64,000 nt of DNA from a virus, in IMG/VR virus record IMGVR_UViG_3300027833_000022, positions 39,159-103,158 of that record, one strand, 5' to 3'. The number at the start of each line of letters is the position of its first letter. Within the stretch, counting starts at the first letter, position 1. Shown in pieces: positions 53,377 to 62,916 of the stretch. The notes beneath the pieces are model-generated. The model was given only the letters and a program-made list of their open reading frames with translations, was not told the origin of the DNA and searched no databases. The position numbers were made by a program, and so were the translations under genes.

Positions 53377-54599
53377 TCCCGCGCATTGAGGAGAATGATA
53401 ATTGGAATAGTTTATTATTGTCAGAATTAATAAATGATAGGTATGCATTAGAGCAGCAAGAAGATGGAGTGTATTTACACTGGTGCGAAATTAATTGCGA
53501 TATAGATAGTCATGCAGTAATGAATGGTAACATATTATCATTCATCCCTGATCATGTTATAAATGATGTGCGCGAAGGTAAAGCGAAGATAGTATTTAGT
53601 ACATGGCAAGAAAGTACTAATCCTATCGACACTTATCCTATTGAACATTGTATTGATTTTGATATAGTGTTAGAACAGTTCTGTGATGATGCATGTATAT
53701 CATGTAATGATGTTATTTGGATTAGTGGTGACTTAAAAGTACAAGAGAGACAACGAAGTACACGTATTACTGCTCATGGATTTACTTGCTATGGTCATGA
53801 TATACTGCGACACATTGAATCTGATATATCTAGGGACATGTGGAAATTGAAACCTATTACTGAACGTGTGTTCGAAAAAGATTTCATGTGTTTACAACGC
53901 TTCATGAAGCCTGGTAGAATATATTTGAGTCTATTATTATATCGTGCTAATTTAATACACACTCAATACGTGAGCATAGCAGACAGAATAAACGGATGGG
54001 GATTTCTTGAAAAGGCACGCGCATTCTATATCGCGATAAAAGACAATCACCAACATATGTCTACACGTGAAGTAGATGATGATTATTTTATTGATATGTG
54101 GCATGATCTCGCAGATTTGGGATTACATGTTCCGATGATAGTTGATGTACATGATCATGATAAAAATTGGTGTGCAGGTGCAGATACTACACTGAGTAGT
54201 TTAGATTTTTATAATAAAAGTTTTGCAAGTATTATAACTGAAACAGATATGCAGAGCAATGGATTATTTATTAGTGAAGCAACATTCAGGTCGTTTATAT
54301 ATCAACATCCTTGTGTCTGGGCTGGACAGTCAGGAATAGTGCAGCAATTAAAAGATTGGGGATTTAAAACATGGGACTGGTTAGCCAGCGAAGAATATGA
54401 TGAGTGTGTTTATATGATAGATAGATTGGATATGTGTAGAGATAGTTTACTAGAAATGATATCTGTTCCTAGAAGTGAACATATATTAAAACGCATCCAC
54501 GAACAGAATATTTATAATTGGGATCATTTAAAGCATAAATTCGTAGAAGATCAGCGAGATAGATTTGCTGCATTGTTGAATAAAATCGTAGATAAATAA
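53373..54599 (+). CDS. hypothetical protein, glycan-island family
   Basis: The 408-residue protein starts at the ATGA overlap with radical SAM gene 3. A region near residues 300-350 (LFISEATFRSFIYQHPCVWAG, then a G-F-K-T-W-DWL...EYDE element) resembles a motif seen in many phage and bacterial surface-glycan clusters of unknown activity. The first 150 residues are acidic with several Cys (YLHWCEINCDIDS). No standard catalytic motif is recognised. Linked function with the radical SAM enzymes is inferred from overlap. Confidence 0.6.
   Translation: MIPRIEENDNWNSLLLSELINDRYALEQQEDGVYLHWCEINCDIDSHAVMNGNILSFIPDHVINDVREGKAKIVFSTWQESTNPIDTYPIEHCIDFDIVLEQFCDDACISCNDVIWISGDLKVQERQRSTRITAHGFTCYGHDILRHIESDISRDMWKLKPITERVFEKDFMCLQRFMKPGRIYLSLLLYRANLIHTQYVSIADRINGWGFLEKARAFYIAIKDNHQHMSTREVDDDYFIDMWHDLADLGLHVPMIVDVHDHDKNWCAGADTTLSSLDFYNKSFASIITETDMQSNGLFISEATFRSFIYQHPCVWAGQSGIVQQLKDWGFKTWDWLASEEYDECVYMIDRLDMCRDSLLEMISVPRSEHILKRIHEQNIYNWDHLKHKFVEDQRDRFAALLNKIVDK
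54591..54598 (+). promoter_or_regulatory. late-type box GATAAATA
   Basis: The octamer covers the last codons of the preceding gene, 30 bases before the ATG at 54629, inside the only intergenic gap of this part of the operon. It could give late expression of the sugar genes downstream. Confidence 0.4.
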
Positions 54600-54628
54600 A
54601 CATAGTAGTTAATTTTAAGAGAACAAAT

Positions 54629-55474
54629 ATGATTTTAATAACCGGAGCTAATGGCTTTATAGGAACACGATTACGCGAATACATGGATTGTATTACTGTT
54701 GATTATGATAATTGTGATTATAATGGGAACTTAAATGACATAGCCTTTGTCAACACGTTACCTGACGTTGACACAATTATACACTTAGCGGCTTTCAATA
54801 GTACAAAGAACTTTTATAGCACACCATTTAGTGTCATAGATAGTATCGTAACTCCCACGATGAACTTACTCAAGCGTTATCCTACTGCACACTTTGTGTA
54901 TGCTAGTAGCAGTGAAGGATATGCTAGTACAGTCAACCAAGGTTGGGCTTCCATACCAACACCAGAAGCAGTTGCACTCACGATAGAAGATATTCAGAAT
55001 CCTCGCTGGTGTTATGCTAGTGGTAAGATCGCAATGGAGAGTGCGGTTATTAGCAATAGTATTGAGAATAATAGCACGTATACTATCATACGCTTTCATA
55101 ACATTTACGGTCCTGGACAATTGAATCATTTTATTCCTGAGTTTGTAGATCGTCTAAGACAAGGTGATAGTGTTCTATACGGACACAGCGATACAAGAAG
55201 TTTCTGTTTCATAGATGATGCATGTGAACTTATTAAGAGAGTGTACAATACAGAGAACGAGATAATCAACATTGGTTCAGATGTAGAAACAACTATACTA
55301 GATGTGGCACATCAAATAATGGAATTGATGAATATAGATTACACCACACTCAGACTAGAAGATGGACAAGTAGGCAGCACACCACGCAGAGTGCCTGACA
55401 TTACTAAATTACAAAGCCTCGTATCAAACTTTGTGTACATTAGTCTAAAAGAAGGATTAAAAAAATGCTTGTAA
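54629..55474 (+). CDS. NAD-dependent sugar epimerase/dehydratase
   Basis: The 281-residue short-chain dehydrogenase-like protein has the nucleotide-binding GANGFIG (6-12), LAAFNS, YASSSEGY (91-98) and catalytic Tyr129/Lys133 in YASGK. RFHNIYGPGQ and DDACELI are typical of extended-SDR sugar epimerases. It acts on a nucleotide sugar, exact identity unknown. Overlaps the next gene by 10 bases. Confidence 0.88.
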   Translation: MILITGANGFIGTRLREYMDCITVDYDNCDYNGNLNDIAFVNTLPDVDTIIHLAAFNSTKNFYSTPFSVIDSIVTPTMNLLKRYPTAHFVYASSSEGYASTVNQGWASIPTPEAVALTIEDIQNPRWCYASGKIAMESAVISNSIENNSTYTIIRFHNIYGPGQLNHFIPEFVDRLRQGDSVLYGHSDTRSFCFIDDACELIKRVYNTENEIINIGSDVETTILDVAHQIMELMNIDYTTLRLEDGQVGSTPRRVPDITKLQSLVSNFVYISLKEGLKKCL

Positions 55475-55980
55475 CTAGCAGTAACATGATAGGATCAAGT
55501 CCAATACAGTTAGTTCAACCTAACAAAGTTAATTTAATAATGATCATTTGCAATCATTGTCCTTACGTATTATTTAGAATGCCGGCTATTAGTAAATTAG
55601 TCAAAGACTATAAAGATCAAGTTAGGATTGTAGCGGTGAACAGCAATGACGCAAGTCCAACAACAGATGATAGCAGTCCAGAAGATGCACCAGAATTGAT
55701 GACAGCATTCACCGAACAGTGGGACCTAGAATGTGCATATGTATTTGATGAAGATCAAAGTATTGCACAAGAGTATGGTGCAGTATGTACACCAGAGTTT
55801 TATGTTGTTAACGAAGATGGTATTATTGTATATCATGGAGAACTAGATCCAAGTCACACAATAAATAAATTGATGCCTACTGGTAGTAGTTTGCGTCATG
55901 CACTAGATTTGACGCTGACGAATAAGTCAATCAATTGGGAACCTAATCCTAGTTTCGGATGCAGTGTTAAGTGGAAATAA
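55465..55980 (+). CDS. thioredoxin-fold redoxin
   Basis: The 171-residue protein resembles the AhpC/TSA-ResA-like family: CNHCPYV with CxxC at residues 29-32, FDEDQSIAQEYGAVCTPEFYVV (about 98-118) with the cis-Pro, and GCSVKWK at the C terminus. It has no signal peptide, so is probably cytoplasmic. Possible roles are thiol reduction, for example supporting the neighbouring radical SAM enzymes or ribonucleotide reductase. The link is inferred. Confidence 0.8.
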   Translation: MLVTSSNMIGSSPIQLVQPNKVNLIMIICNHCPYVLFRMPAISKLVKDYKDQVRIVAVNSNDASPTTDDSSPEDAPELMTAFTEQWDLECAYVFDEDQSIAQEYGAVCTPEFYVVNEDGIIVYHGELDPSHTINKLMPTGSSLRHALDLTLTNKSINWEPNPSFGCSVKWK

Positions 55981-55984
55981 AATA

Positions 55985-56722
55985 ATGAAAAGAACTAGCA
56001 GAAAATATAAAAATGATTACAAAGATATAAGTTATAGATTCAGTGATGAACTAGATAGTATGGATATTGATGAATGGAAAAAAGAAATTGCGTATAACTG
56101 TAGTCCATATACTGTTACTCAATTATCAGCAGTATTAGATTTAATAGATACCGTTGAAGATATTATATTAAACGATATCCCTGGAGATTTAGTAGAATGT
56201 GGTGTATTCATGGGCGGTAGTTGTATGATAATGGCAGAAACCTTAAAACACCATAATACTAATCGTACTATCTGGATGTTTGATACATTTGATGGAGTAC
56301 CATCTCCTAACGATGAAGATGTAACACCCGAAGGCACAAGTTTAAAACAATGGTATGAAGAGCAGAAATTAGATGACAACAATGAAAGTAAGTGGTGTTA
56401 TAGTGCATTAGACACAGTTAAAGATAATTTCAAAGAATGTGATTATACTGGCGCTGTTAACTTTGTAATTGGAAATGTAGAAGACACCATACCAACTATT
56501 GGTCTTAGTAATATTGCACTACTTAGGATAGATGTTGATTTAGCAAAGCCTACTAGACATGTACTAGATAATTTTTATTCACTAATATCAACAAATGGAC
56601 ATTTAATTTTAGATGACTATGGACATTTCCCAGCAGTCAAAATGACAGTTGATGATTACTTTAAAGATGATACGATAGAGTTAATTGAAATCTCATATAC
56701 AGTCAGGCGTATGGTGAAATGA
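55985..56722 (+). CDS. TylF/MycF-type O-methyltransferase
   Basis: The 245-residue protein has GDLVECGVFMGGSCMIMAE (about 55-73), the TIWMFDTFDGVPSP segment (about 87-100) and LLRIDVDLAKPTRHVLDNFY...GHLILDDYG (about 183-216), which are the SAM- and metal-binding motifs of macrocin-type sugar O-methyltransferases. It would methylate a sugar hydroxyl. The ATG at 55985 is chosen over an upstream in-frame ATG inside the previous gene. Confidence 0.88.
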   Translation: MKRTSRKYKNDYKDISYRFSDELDSMDIDEWKKEIAYNCSPYTVTQLSAVLDLIDTVEDIILNDIPGDLVECGVFMGGSCMIMAETLKHHNTNRTIWMFDTFDGVPSPNDEDVTPEGTSLKQWYEEQKLDDNNESKWCYSALDTVKDNFKECDYTGAVNFVIGNVEDTIPTIGLSNIALLRIDVDLAKPTRHVLDNFYSLISTNGHLILDDYGHFPAVKMTVDDYFKDDTIELIEISYTVRRMVK

Positions 56723-57510
56723 AAATAGGAATAGTAGGTCTAGGAATAGTAGGAACCGCATGCAAGATTGGATTTGAGCATTGTGGATACATAGTTATAC
56801 CACATGATATTAAATTGAATACACATATAACAGACCTACTAGAAGCAGAAATTGTTTATCTATGTGTGCCTACACCTACCAATAACCAAGGAGAATGTGA
56901 TACACGGATTGTAGAAAGTGTAATTGCAGAACTACGCGCAGCGCATTATGAAGGGGTTATTGTTATTAAGTCAACCGTAGTGCCTGGAACAACTGAAAGA
57001 TTGATTGAACAATATGATGACAGAATTGTATTCGTACCAGAGTTTCTAAAGGAACGCAGTGCTAATTATGACTTTGTATTTAACCATAAGTTATTATTGG
57101 TGGGCACAGAGAATGTTAATCACTATTATCTTGTACATAGATCACATGGTAAAATACCAGAAGATATAATGAGAGTTACGCCAACAGAAGCTGAACTAAT
57201 GAAGTATTATCACAATACATTTAATGCATTGCGAGTAGTGTTCTCTAATGTTATGTTTGAGATAAGTGACAAGATGGGAGCAGACTATGATACTGTTAAA
57301 GAAGCGTTTTTGCGTAACAGTGAAATGCCAGATGAGTACTTAGATGTTAAGTCGGAACTACGAGGATATGGTGGCGCCTGCTTACCAAAAGATGTTCTTG
57401 CAATGGACAATACATGTAAGAAATTAGGTATACCAAATAAATTATTTGAGTATATTGATAAAGAAAACAATCTGTTTAACAAAACAGTATTTAAAGGAAT
57501 GAGACTATAA
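56719..57510 (+). CDS. short nucleotide-sugar dehydrogenase (UDP-glucose dehydrogenase-like)
   Basis: The 263-residue protein has the Rossmann GLGIVG (7-12), KSTVVPGTT (84-92), MKYYHNTFNA (161-170, catalytic Lys/Asn) and GGACLPKD (218-225) with the catalytic Cys221. It lacks the roughly 130-170 residue C-terminal UDP-binding domain of standard enzymes (about 430 aa), yet is not interrupted, so it appears to be a naturally reduced form. It would oxidise a nucleotide sugar to a uronate if active. Confidence 0.82.
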   Translation: MKIGIVGLGIVGTACKIGFEHCGYIVIPHDIKLNTHITDLLEAEIVYLCVPTPTNNQGECDTRIVESVIAELRAAHYEGVIVIKSTVVPGTTERLIEQYDDRIVFVPEFLKERSANYDFVFNHKLLLVGTENVNHYYLVHRSHGKIPEDIMRVTPTEAELMKYYHNTFNALRVVFSNVMFEISDKMGADYDTVKEAFLRNSEMPDEYLDVKSELRGYGGACLPKDVLAMDNTCKKLGIPNKLFEYIDKENNLFNKTVFKGMRL

Positions 57511-58166
57511 TGGGTAATGCAGTTAAAAAAAGTATATATAATGATAATGCTAACCTGTGTTGGGGTATGATTGAACATTTTAAACACAGTAATGATAATG
57601 GGATGTGTATTGATATTGGGGCATGTTATGGAAGTTATTCGGATTACTACGTATCCTTATTTGAAAATGTAGTTTGCTTTGAAGCAAACTACCACCTTGA
57701 GACATTCTTAAAAAAACGCCTAGGTAACTATGATAATATAAAAATTCATATGAATGGACTTGGTAATCCCGACGACCATAATACTGAAAAGGTATTTTAT
57801 GCGGTTAGTTGGGAAGAGATAGTAGATCCTACTAAAGCAAGATGGCGCGGCATTTCAAGTTACAGTCGCGATCATGTCGTTAACTGGACTCGTGAACCTG
57901 TGTACTATAATGAGATTAAAACAACAATTAGAACATTAGATAGTTATAACTTAGCACCATCTTTTATTAAAATGGACGTAGAGCAAACCGAGACCGATGT
58001 TATTATGGGGGCAATGGAAACTATATTAAAGTATAGACCTACGCTGCAAGTAGAAGGAGGCGAAAGTGAGGAATTAATAGAAAGTTTAGGATATCGAAAA
58101 GTTTCGACCAAACAATCACCCCATAGCATCAACCTAACAGATCGAATATATGTATATGGGGGTTAA
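57510..58166 (+). CDS. FkbM-family methyltransferase
   Basis: The 218-residue protein carries the SAM motif CIDIGACYGSYSDYY (about 31-45), VVCFEANYHLETFL and PSFIKMDVEQTETDVIMGA (about 149-167), the hallmarks of FkbM methyltransferases that methylate sugars or polyketides. Start overlaps the preceding stop as TAATG. Confidence 0.88.
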   Translation: MGNAVKKSIYNDNANLCWGMIEHFKHSNDNGMCIDIGACYGSYSDYYVSLFENVVCFEANYHLETFLKKRLGNYDNIKIHMNGLGNPDDHNTEKVFYAVSWEEIVDPTKARWRGISSYSRDHVVNWTREPVYYNEIKTTIRTLDSYNLAPSFIKMDVEQTETDVIMGAMETILKYRPTLQVEGGESEELIESLGYRKVSTKQSPHSINLTDRIYVYGG

Positions 58167-58168
58167 TA

Positions 58169-58543
58169 ATGAATGTAGTAACAATAATGAAACCAGATGT
58201 ATTCACAGACTCAAGAGGGACTATACAAAGTTTCTATCCAGACGAGAACATAGTTGAATACAATCTAATGATCACCAATAAAGGCGATGAACGTGGATAT
58301 CACTATCATCCTCATTTCGTAGAGTACATGCTAGTAGTAGAAGGAGAGTGTTTGTTTAAAGAATATAGTGATGAGGTATACGAAACTGTTTTAACAGTAG
58401 GTGATAGTATTAGAATACCAAAGCACACACCTCATACATTTGTAGCACTCACAGACTTCAAGTTTGTTAGTATGCTTACACAACGATGGGACGACAGTAA
58501 TCCTCCAATAATAAAGGTAGACAAGAATGGTCAACGCATTTAG
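58169..58543 (+). CDS. RmlC/WxcM-type cupin sugar isomerase or epimerase
   Basis: The 124-residue single-domain cupin has DSRGTIQSFYP, RGYHYHPHFVEYMLVVEGE (about 42-60) and DSIRIPKHTPHTF (about 76-88), giving the usual His ligands. Such proteins isomerise or epimerise dTDP-4-keto sugars. Together with the following aminotransferase it suggests synthesis of an amino sugar. Confidence 0.78.
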   Translation: MNVVTIMKPDVFTDSRGTIQSFYPDENIVEYNLMITNKGDERGYHYHPHFVEYMLVVEGECLFKEYSDEVYETVLTVGDSIRIPKHTPHTFVALTDFKFVSMLTQRWDDSNPPIIKVDKNGQRI

Positions 58544-59135
58544 ATACGTAGATGAATTTGAAAAACAAATGGCTTCGTACACTGGTGCATCATATGCAAT
58601 AGCAACCGACTGTTGTACTCATGCATTGTTCCTCAGTCTATATTATTATAAACAACAGAATGGTATAGACACTGTGACATTACCAAAGAATACTTATATC
58701 AGTGTGGCAATGCAATGTAAGCATTTAGGATTAGATGTAGATTTTGTTGACAAAGAGTGGTCTGGGTGTTATACTATAGGGAATACAAATGTAGTTGATG
58801 CTGCTCCAAGACTGTATCGTGATCAATACGAGCATGGTACTAGTACATGTATAAGTTTTCAGTTTAAGAAGATACTTAGCACTATACGCGGCGGCATGAT
58901 TCTCACTGACGATATAGATTTCTACAACTGGGCACAACGTGCTACTCATGATGGTAGAGATATGACTATACCATATGAACAAGACACTATTACATTTGAT
59001 GGCTGGCATTACTTTATGACACCAGAGACAGCGCAAATGGGATTAGCAAAACTACAAGTACTACCAGACTATAATGAAGATTGTGCTGGTAGTGAAACTT
59101 ATCCAGATATAAGTTATATAAAGGATTTTAAATGA
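58527..59135 (+). CDS. reduced DegT/DnrJ/EryC1-type aminotransferase
   Basis: The 202-residue protein covers only the PLP large domain. YAIATDCCTHALFLSL (23-38) and VVDAAPRLY with the PLP-pairing Asp91 are present, and SFQFKK (110-115) supplies the Schiff-base Lys before an IRGGMILTDD segment. Standard sugar aminotransferases are about 370 residues; the C-terminal small domain is missing but the frame is intact and coupled at both ends. It may act on a 4-keto sugar or be a binding form. Confidence 0.8.
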   Translation: MVNAFRYVDEFEKQMASYTGASYAIATDCCTHALFLSLYYYKQQNGIDTVTLPKNTYISVAMQCKHLGLDVDFVDKEWSGCYTIGNTNVVDAAPRLYRDQYEHGTSTCISFQFKKILSTIRGGMILTDDIDFYNWAQRATHDGRDMTIPYEQDTITFDGWHYFMTPETAQMGLAKLQVLPDYNEDCAGSETYPDISYIKDFK

Positions 59136-60082
59136 AGATACATTTCAATAGCGGAATAGTAGAAATTGAATTATTAAAAAATGAGTTTGTATCACAGTGG
59201 TATAATGATGTTAGTAAACTAGATCCTATTGAAACATGGAACGAGAATCTATTTCCAATAGTTCAGTTAAGCAACGAAGAAATTTATCATATACGAACAA
59301 CTTATGCATCTAAATTTAATGCACATGTTGATGAATTAAAAGATAAACATGGACTAGATTTCCCTGGCAGGATGGAAATAATAATGGATCAATCAAGGTT
59401 GAATTTATTACACAAGTGGGTCACTCATGCTGCGTTTACCAAGTCCAATTGGGATTTACCAAATGCTGATATAGATGATATCAATAATAGTAAATGGAAT
59501 CATTGGCTATCATATGATGTCGCTGCTAATTATATACCAGAGTTTGAAATACATGATGATGATGTTGTGCGTATATTGTTTGAAATGAATTGTGACATAC
59601 ATTGGTATGAAGAAACCATTACAAGTCCACGTGTCACCCAGTTAAACGATTGGGGATATAATTATTTAGATGGTCTACATATTATACAACGATATACTAG
59701 TGGTAAAGATAAATCAATTGATGTATTCAATATATCTAATGAACATAGACAATTCTGTACCTACCGCACTGATTATGATCTATGGTTGCCATTTGCGGTA
59801 TTAGGAAAAGAATATTACACGTGCTGGATTAATATGGATAACCCAAGTCAGTTTGATATAACCAATATTGATAAAACATATTCTCCTGGTTGGGAATTAC
59901 AGCCCAATGCGTTTACTAACAAAGTGTTAGCGCATAACGAGTTTCAAGATTGGCTAATACTACATGACGTGCCTACCGATGCATTTTGTATTTCAAAGAT
60001 GCCATTAGGCAAGTGTACTAACAAGCATCAATTGAATTTTGATAAAATATTAACAGAGCAGGTTTTACATGTTGAATGGTAA
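59132..60082 (+). CDS. unknown family protein A (paralogue of 61855-62916)
   Basis: The 316-residue protein starts with HFNSGIVEIELLKNEFVSQW and has, near the C terminus, GKEYYTCWINMDNPSQFDI and a DWLILHDV...MPLGKC element. The protein at 61855 has the same layout (ITIELLDTPVVAKW; GKDYETCYINYDNPLEFDI; MHDWATSHG...VPLGKI). I do not recognise the family. Acidic, soluble, no membrane segment. It lies among sugar-modifying genes with ATGA coupling, so a role in glycan processing is possible. Confidence 0.72.
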   Translation: MKIHFNSGIVEIELLKNEFVSQWYNDVSKLDPIETWNENLFPIVQLSNEEIYHIRTTYASKFNAHVDELKDKHGLDFPGRMEIIMDQSRLNLLHKWVTHAAFTKSNWDLPNADIDDINNSKWNHWLSYDVAANYIPEFEIHDDDVVRILFEMNCDIHWYEETITSPRVTQLNDWGYNYLDGLHIIQRYTSGKDKSIDVFNISNEHRQFCTYRTDYDLWLPFAVLGKEYYTCWINMDNPSQFDITNIDKTYSPGWELQPNAFTNKVLAHNEFQDWLILHDVPTDAFCISKMPLGKCTNKHQLNFDKILTEQVLHVEW

Positions 60083-60665
60083 AAATATTATAATAGTAAC
60101 GCCTGCACGTTGTGGCAGTAGTTGGTTGGTTAGTTCATTCGGCAGAGAAAATTACAATGAACATGCTCTTAGTTTGAGCGAAACAACGAATGATGCTGAT
60201 GCTGGATTATTGTTGCAACAACGAATAGATATATTAAAATTACAAAAACCGTTTGTTACCAAGGTATTCACTGATGAGATGATTGATCTAGCATTATTAA
60301 AAGATGATGATGTTGAATTCATATGGTTATATAGACGCAATCGTGTTGAGCATTTTTTAAGTAATGTATTGTCATGTAGAACAAACGTGTTTATTATACA
60401 TGCACACGAGTCATATGATCCACCGAATACACTTGATATAACAGACAATGACGTAGATGTATACGAGAACATCGTACAGTGTGAAAAAGAAACATACAAT
60501 AAATACAAAGATTGGTTTACATATGAAATAGCATATGAGGATTTATTTACGAACAATCCATGGAACTTTAAACACACATCAACAAAACCCGTTAAGTTAA
60601 ATCACTACAAACCAGAATGGATAGAACAAGCGACCAATATATTAAATACAAGGGGATTAATTTGA
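60069..60665 (+). CDS. sulfotransferase-like P-loop protein
   Basis: The 198-residue protein begins with IIIVTPARCGSSWLV (about 7-21), the 5'-phosphosulfate-binding loop of PAPS sulfotransferases. FIWLYRRNRVEHFLSNVLS (about 84-102) matches the 3'-phosphate-binding segment. It is shorter than usual (250-300 aa). A sulfate transfer to a glycan is inferred. Overlaps the preceding gene by 14 bases. Confidence 0.75.
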   Translation: MLNGKNIIIVTPARCGSSWLVSSFGRENYNEHALSLSETTNDADAGLLLQQRIDILKLQKPFVTKVFTDEMIDLALLKDDDVEFIWLYRRNRVEHFLSNVLSCRTNVFIIHAHESYDPPNTLDITDNDVDVYENIVQCEKETYNKYKDWFTYEIAYEDLFTNNPWNFKHTSTKPVKLNHYKPEWIEQATNILNTRGLI

Positions 60666-61858
60666 GACAAGTAAAGAAAGTAACACAGTGTCGCAGTTGT
60701 GGTGCAGATGACATGAACACAGTGTTTGACATGGGCGACCTAAAGATCAATGCGTTCACAGTAGAACCAAATACGGATGTAGGAAGCGCACCACTCACAT
60801 TGGTGCATTGTCACGTATGTGATTTAATACAACTAGATCATACAGTACGTGAGCAAGAACTGTATGAGAACTATTGGTACTTGTCAAGGCTCAATCAAAA
60901 GATAGTAGATAACTTGAGCAGCATAGTAGATGACATCACCAACGAAGTAGGACTAAACAAAGACGACATAGTATTAGACATTGGTGCTAACGATGGTACA
61001 CTGCTTAGTAATTACGACAGTAAGAAAGTCACAAGAGTAGGATGTGATCCCGCAAAGAATATACATCTTGATTTAGTAAAGCATACAGATATCATGATAG
61101 GTGACTTCTTCAACTATGAGAATTGGGTAACACGAGTAGGAATTAAAACCGCACGTGCTATAACCACAGTCGCTATGTTCTATGACTTAGATGATCCCAA
61201 TAGTTTCGTACAAGACATTAAGAAAGTATTAGCGACTGATGGTGTATGGTTATGTCAATTAATGACAGCAGAACCTATGTTAGCAAGCAACGATCTAGGC
61301 AACGTGATACATGAGCATATAGAGTATTATAGTTTCAAGAGCCTTGTTGTATTAATGGAACGTCACGGACTAGAGATATACAAAGTACTAGAGAATGATA
61401 TCAATGGTGGTAGTTATCAACTATACATAAGACATTACACAACTGGTAGCATTGAATACGCAGAAGATATTACACCAGAACGCATCTCCCAGTGGGCAGA
61501 TAATATTGCACAAAACAGAGATGATACAGTAGCATTCTTACGTAAAGTAGTTAACGAAGGTAAGCGCGTATACATCATGGGTGCTAGTACTAAAGGCAAT
61601 ACCATCATGCAGTATTACGGATTAGACAGTGAACTAATCGCCGGAGCAGCAGAGATACATCCTGATAAGATAGGTAAGTATCTAGTAGGTAGTAGTATAC
61701 CCATTGTACATGAAGATGATGCAAAGATAGATGCTGATTACTTCTTAGTGTTCCCATTCCACTTCAAAGACTTATTCGTTAATCGTATCATGAAAGATTG
61801 GATTGCTGATGGGGGAAAGTTAATATTCTGTACACCACAATTTGAGATGGTCGCATGA
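60662..61858 (+). CDS. sugar C-methyltransferase (three-domain family)
   Basis: The 398-residue protein has an N-terminal zinc domain (C10, C13, C50, C53), a SAM-binding domain (VLDIGANDGTLLSNY, about 104-118; NVIHEHIEYYS) and a C-terminal NAD-like domain (RVYIMGASTKGNT). This is the architecture of TylCIII/NovU-type C-methyltransferases acting on 4-keto sugars. A TTG start at 60662 is preferred: it has AAGGGG seven bases upstream and the frame before it is unlike the family. An ATG at 60617 inside the previous gene is possible. Confidence 0.88.
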   Translation: MRQVKKVTQCRSCGADDMNTVFDMGDLKINAFTVEPNTDVGSAPLTLVHCHVCDLIQLDHTVREQELYENYWYLSRLNQKIVDNLSSIVDDITNEVGLNKDDIVLDIGANDGTLLSNYDSKKVTRVGCDPAKNIHLDLVKHTDIMIGDFFNYENWVTRVGIKTARAITTVAMFYDLDDPNSFVQDIKKVLATDGVWLCQLMTAEPMLASNDLGNVIHEHIEYYSFKSLVVLMERHGLEIYKVLENDINGGSYQLYIRHYTTGSIEYAEDITPERISQWADNIAQNRDDTVAFLRKVVNEGKRVYIMGASTKGNTIMQYYGLDSELIAGAAEIHPDKIGKYLVGSSIPIVHEDDAKIDADYFLVFPFHFKDLFVNRIMKDWIADGGKLIFCTPQFEMVA

Positions 61859-62916
61859 CACATCATGTACAAATAACATTTCCAAAAGGCGGTCATATAA
61901 CCATAGAGTTATTAGACACTCCAGTTGTAGCAAAATGGATTTTATCATTTAATGCATATAAGGCTCTAAACTTTCCTAGTGTCATGGTGAACCATGGATT
62001 AATGTTCGAAAGATTAGACAAGAAAATAAGTCCCAATTCTGAGTACGCATTGATGAGAACAGACGCGATTAATGATCTTAATGCAGCAATTGATGATATC
62101 AATGCAAGTATAGAAGGTATAAAGTTCCCATTCAATGCATATGAAGATATGCCCTGGAGTCAGACCAATAATATACATAGATGCTTTACTACTGCATCAG
62201 CATCCTGGTCATGCTGGCAACATAATCTTACATATACTCAATTATCATACTGCAAGACCATACACGATAAGAGAAGATATATATTTGATAATGCTATAAG
62301 ACAATTTACAATAATCGATAAGACAGCGTTTAGTAGTGCGCTGGAAATTATAAATAGCCGAATACATCACTATGAAAATACACGATTTAGTGACATAGCA
62401 CATCATACTGCTAAAGAATATACCAAGAAGTATTACCCAGATGATGATCGTGATTTTCATTTAGCCAGGCATATGATCCGTTTTGACAAGGACTATACAT
62501 TCAAAGAGGGTAGAGGATGTTTAAATGAAGAGTTTTGTTTAGAACCTTTTCTCGGTACATGCACATACGAAGAAATGGTGGCAAGTTTCCCTGACAACTA
62601 CAACGATTATGACGTATTTATGTATAAATCTATCGGAGGAAAAGACTACGAAACATGCTACATAAATTATGACAATCCGCTAGAATTCGATATACAAAAT
62701 ATGGAACACATCGTAGGTAACATGGTGCTGTTCTTTACCAAGGATCACCAACGATTTTTTGGTAAAGGCAGTAAAATGCACGATTGGGCAACGAGTCATG
62801 GTCTACGTGATGAAATGTTTATGAATGTACCTTTAGGAAAGATAATAAGCAGGTCAGAAGACATAGATCAGAATTGGAATAAAAATACACCTACTATAGA
62901 ATTGAAGAAAATATGA
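61855..62916 (+). CDS. unknown family protein B (paralogue of 59132-60082)
   Basis: The 353-residue protein shares with protein A the N-terminal beta motif, the GKDYETCYINYDNPLEFDI block (about 265-283) and the DWATSHGLRDEMFMNVPLGKI end. The middle is more divergent and helical (about 70-200). No known catalytic motif is seen. It closes the accessory operon. A short 11-codon frame (62913-62948) overlaps its stop as ATGA. Confidence 0.72.
   Translation: MTHHVQITFPKGGHITIELLDTPVVAKWILSFNAYKALNFPSVMVNHGLMFERLDKKISPNSEYALMRTDAINDLNAAIDDINASIEGIKFPFNAYEDMPWSQTNNIHRCFTTASASWSCWQHNLTYTQLSYCKTIHDKRRYIFDNAIRQFTIIDKTAFSSALEIINSRIHHYENTRFSDIAHHTAKEYTKKYYPDDDRDFHLARHMIRFDKDYTFKEGRGCLNEEFCLEPFLGTCTYEEMVASFPDNYNDYDVFMYKSIGGKDYETCYINYDNPLEFDIQNMEHIVGNMVLFFTKDHQRFFGKGSKMHDWATSHGLRDEMFMNVPLGKIISRSEDIDQNWNKNTPTIELKKI

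Noticed and set aside
58747-58775. TTGACA-N17-TATACT inside the aminotransferase gene
   Set aside because: Imperfect -10, GC-rich spacer and intragenic position; treated as chance.
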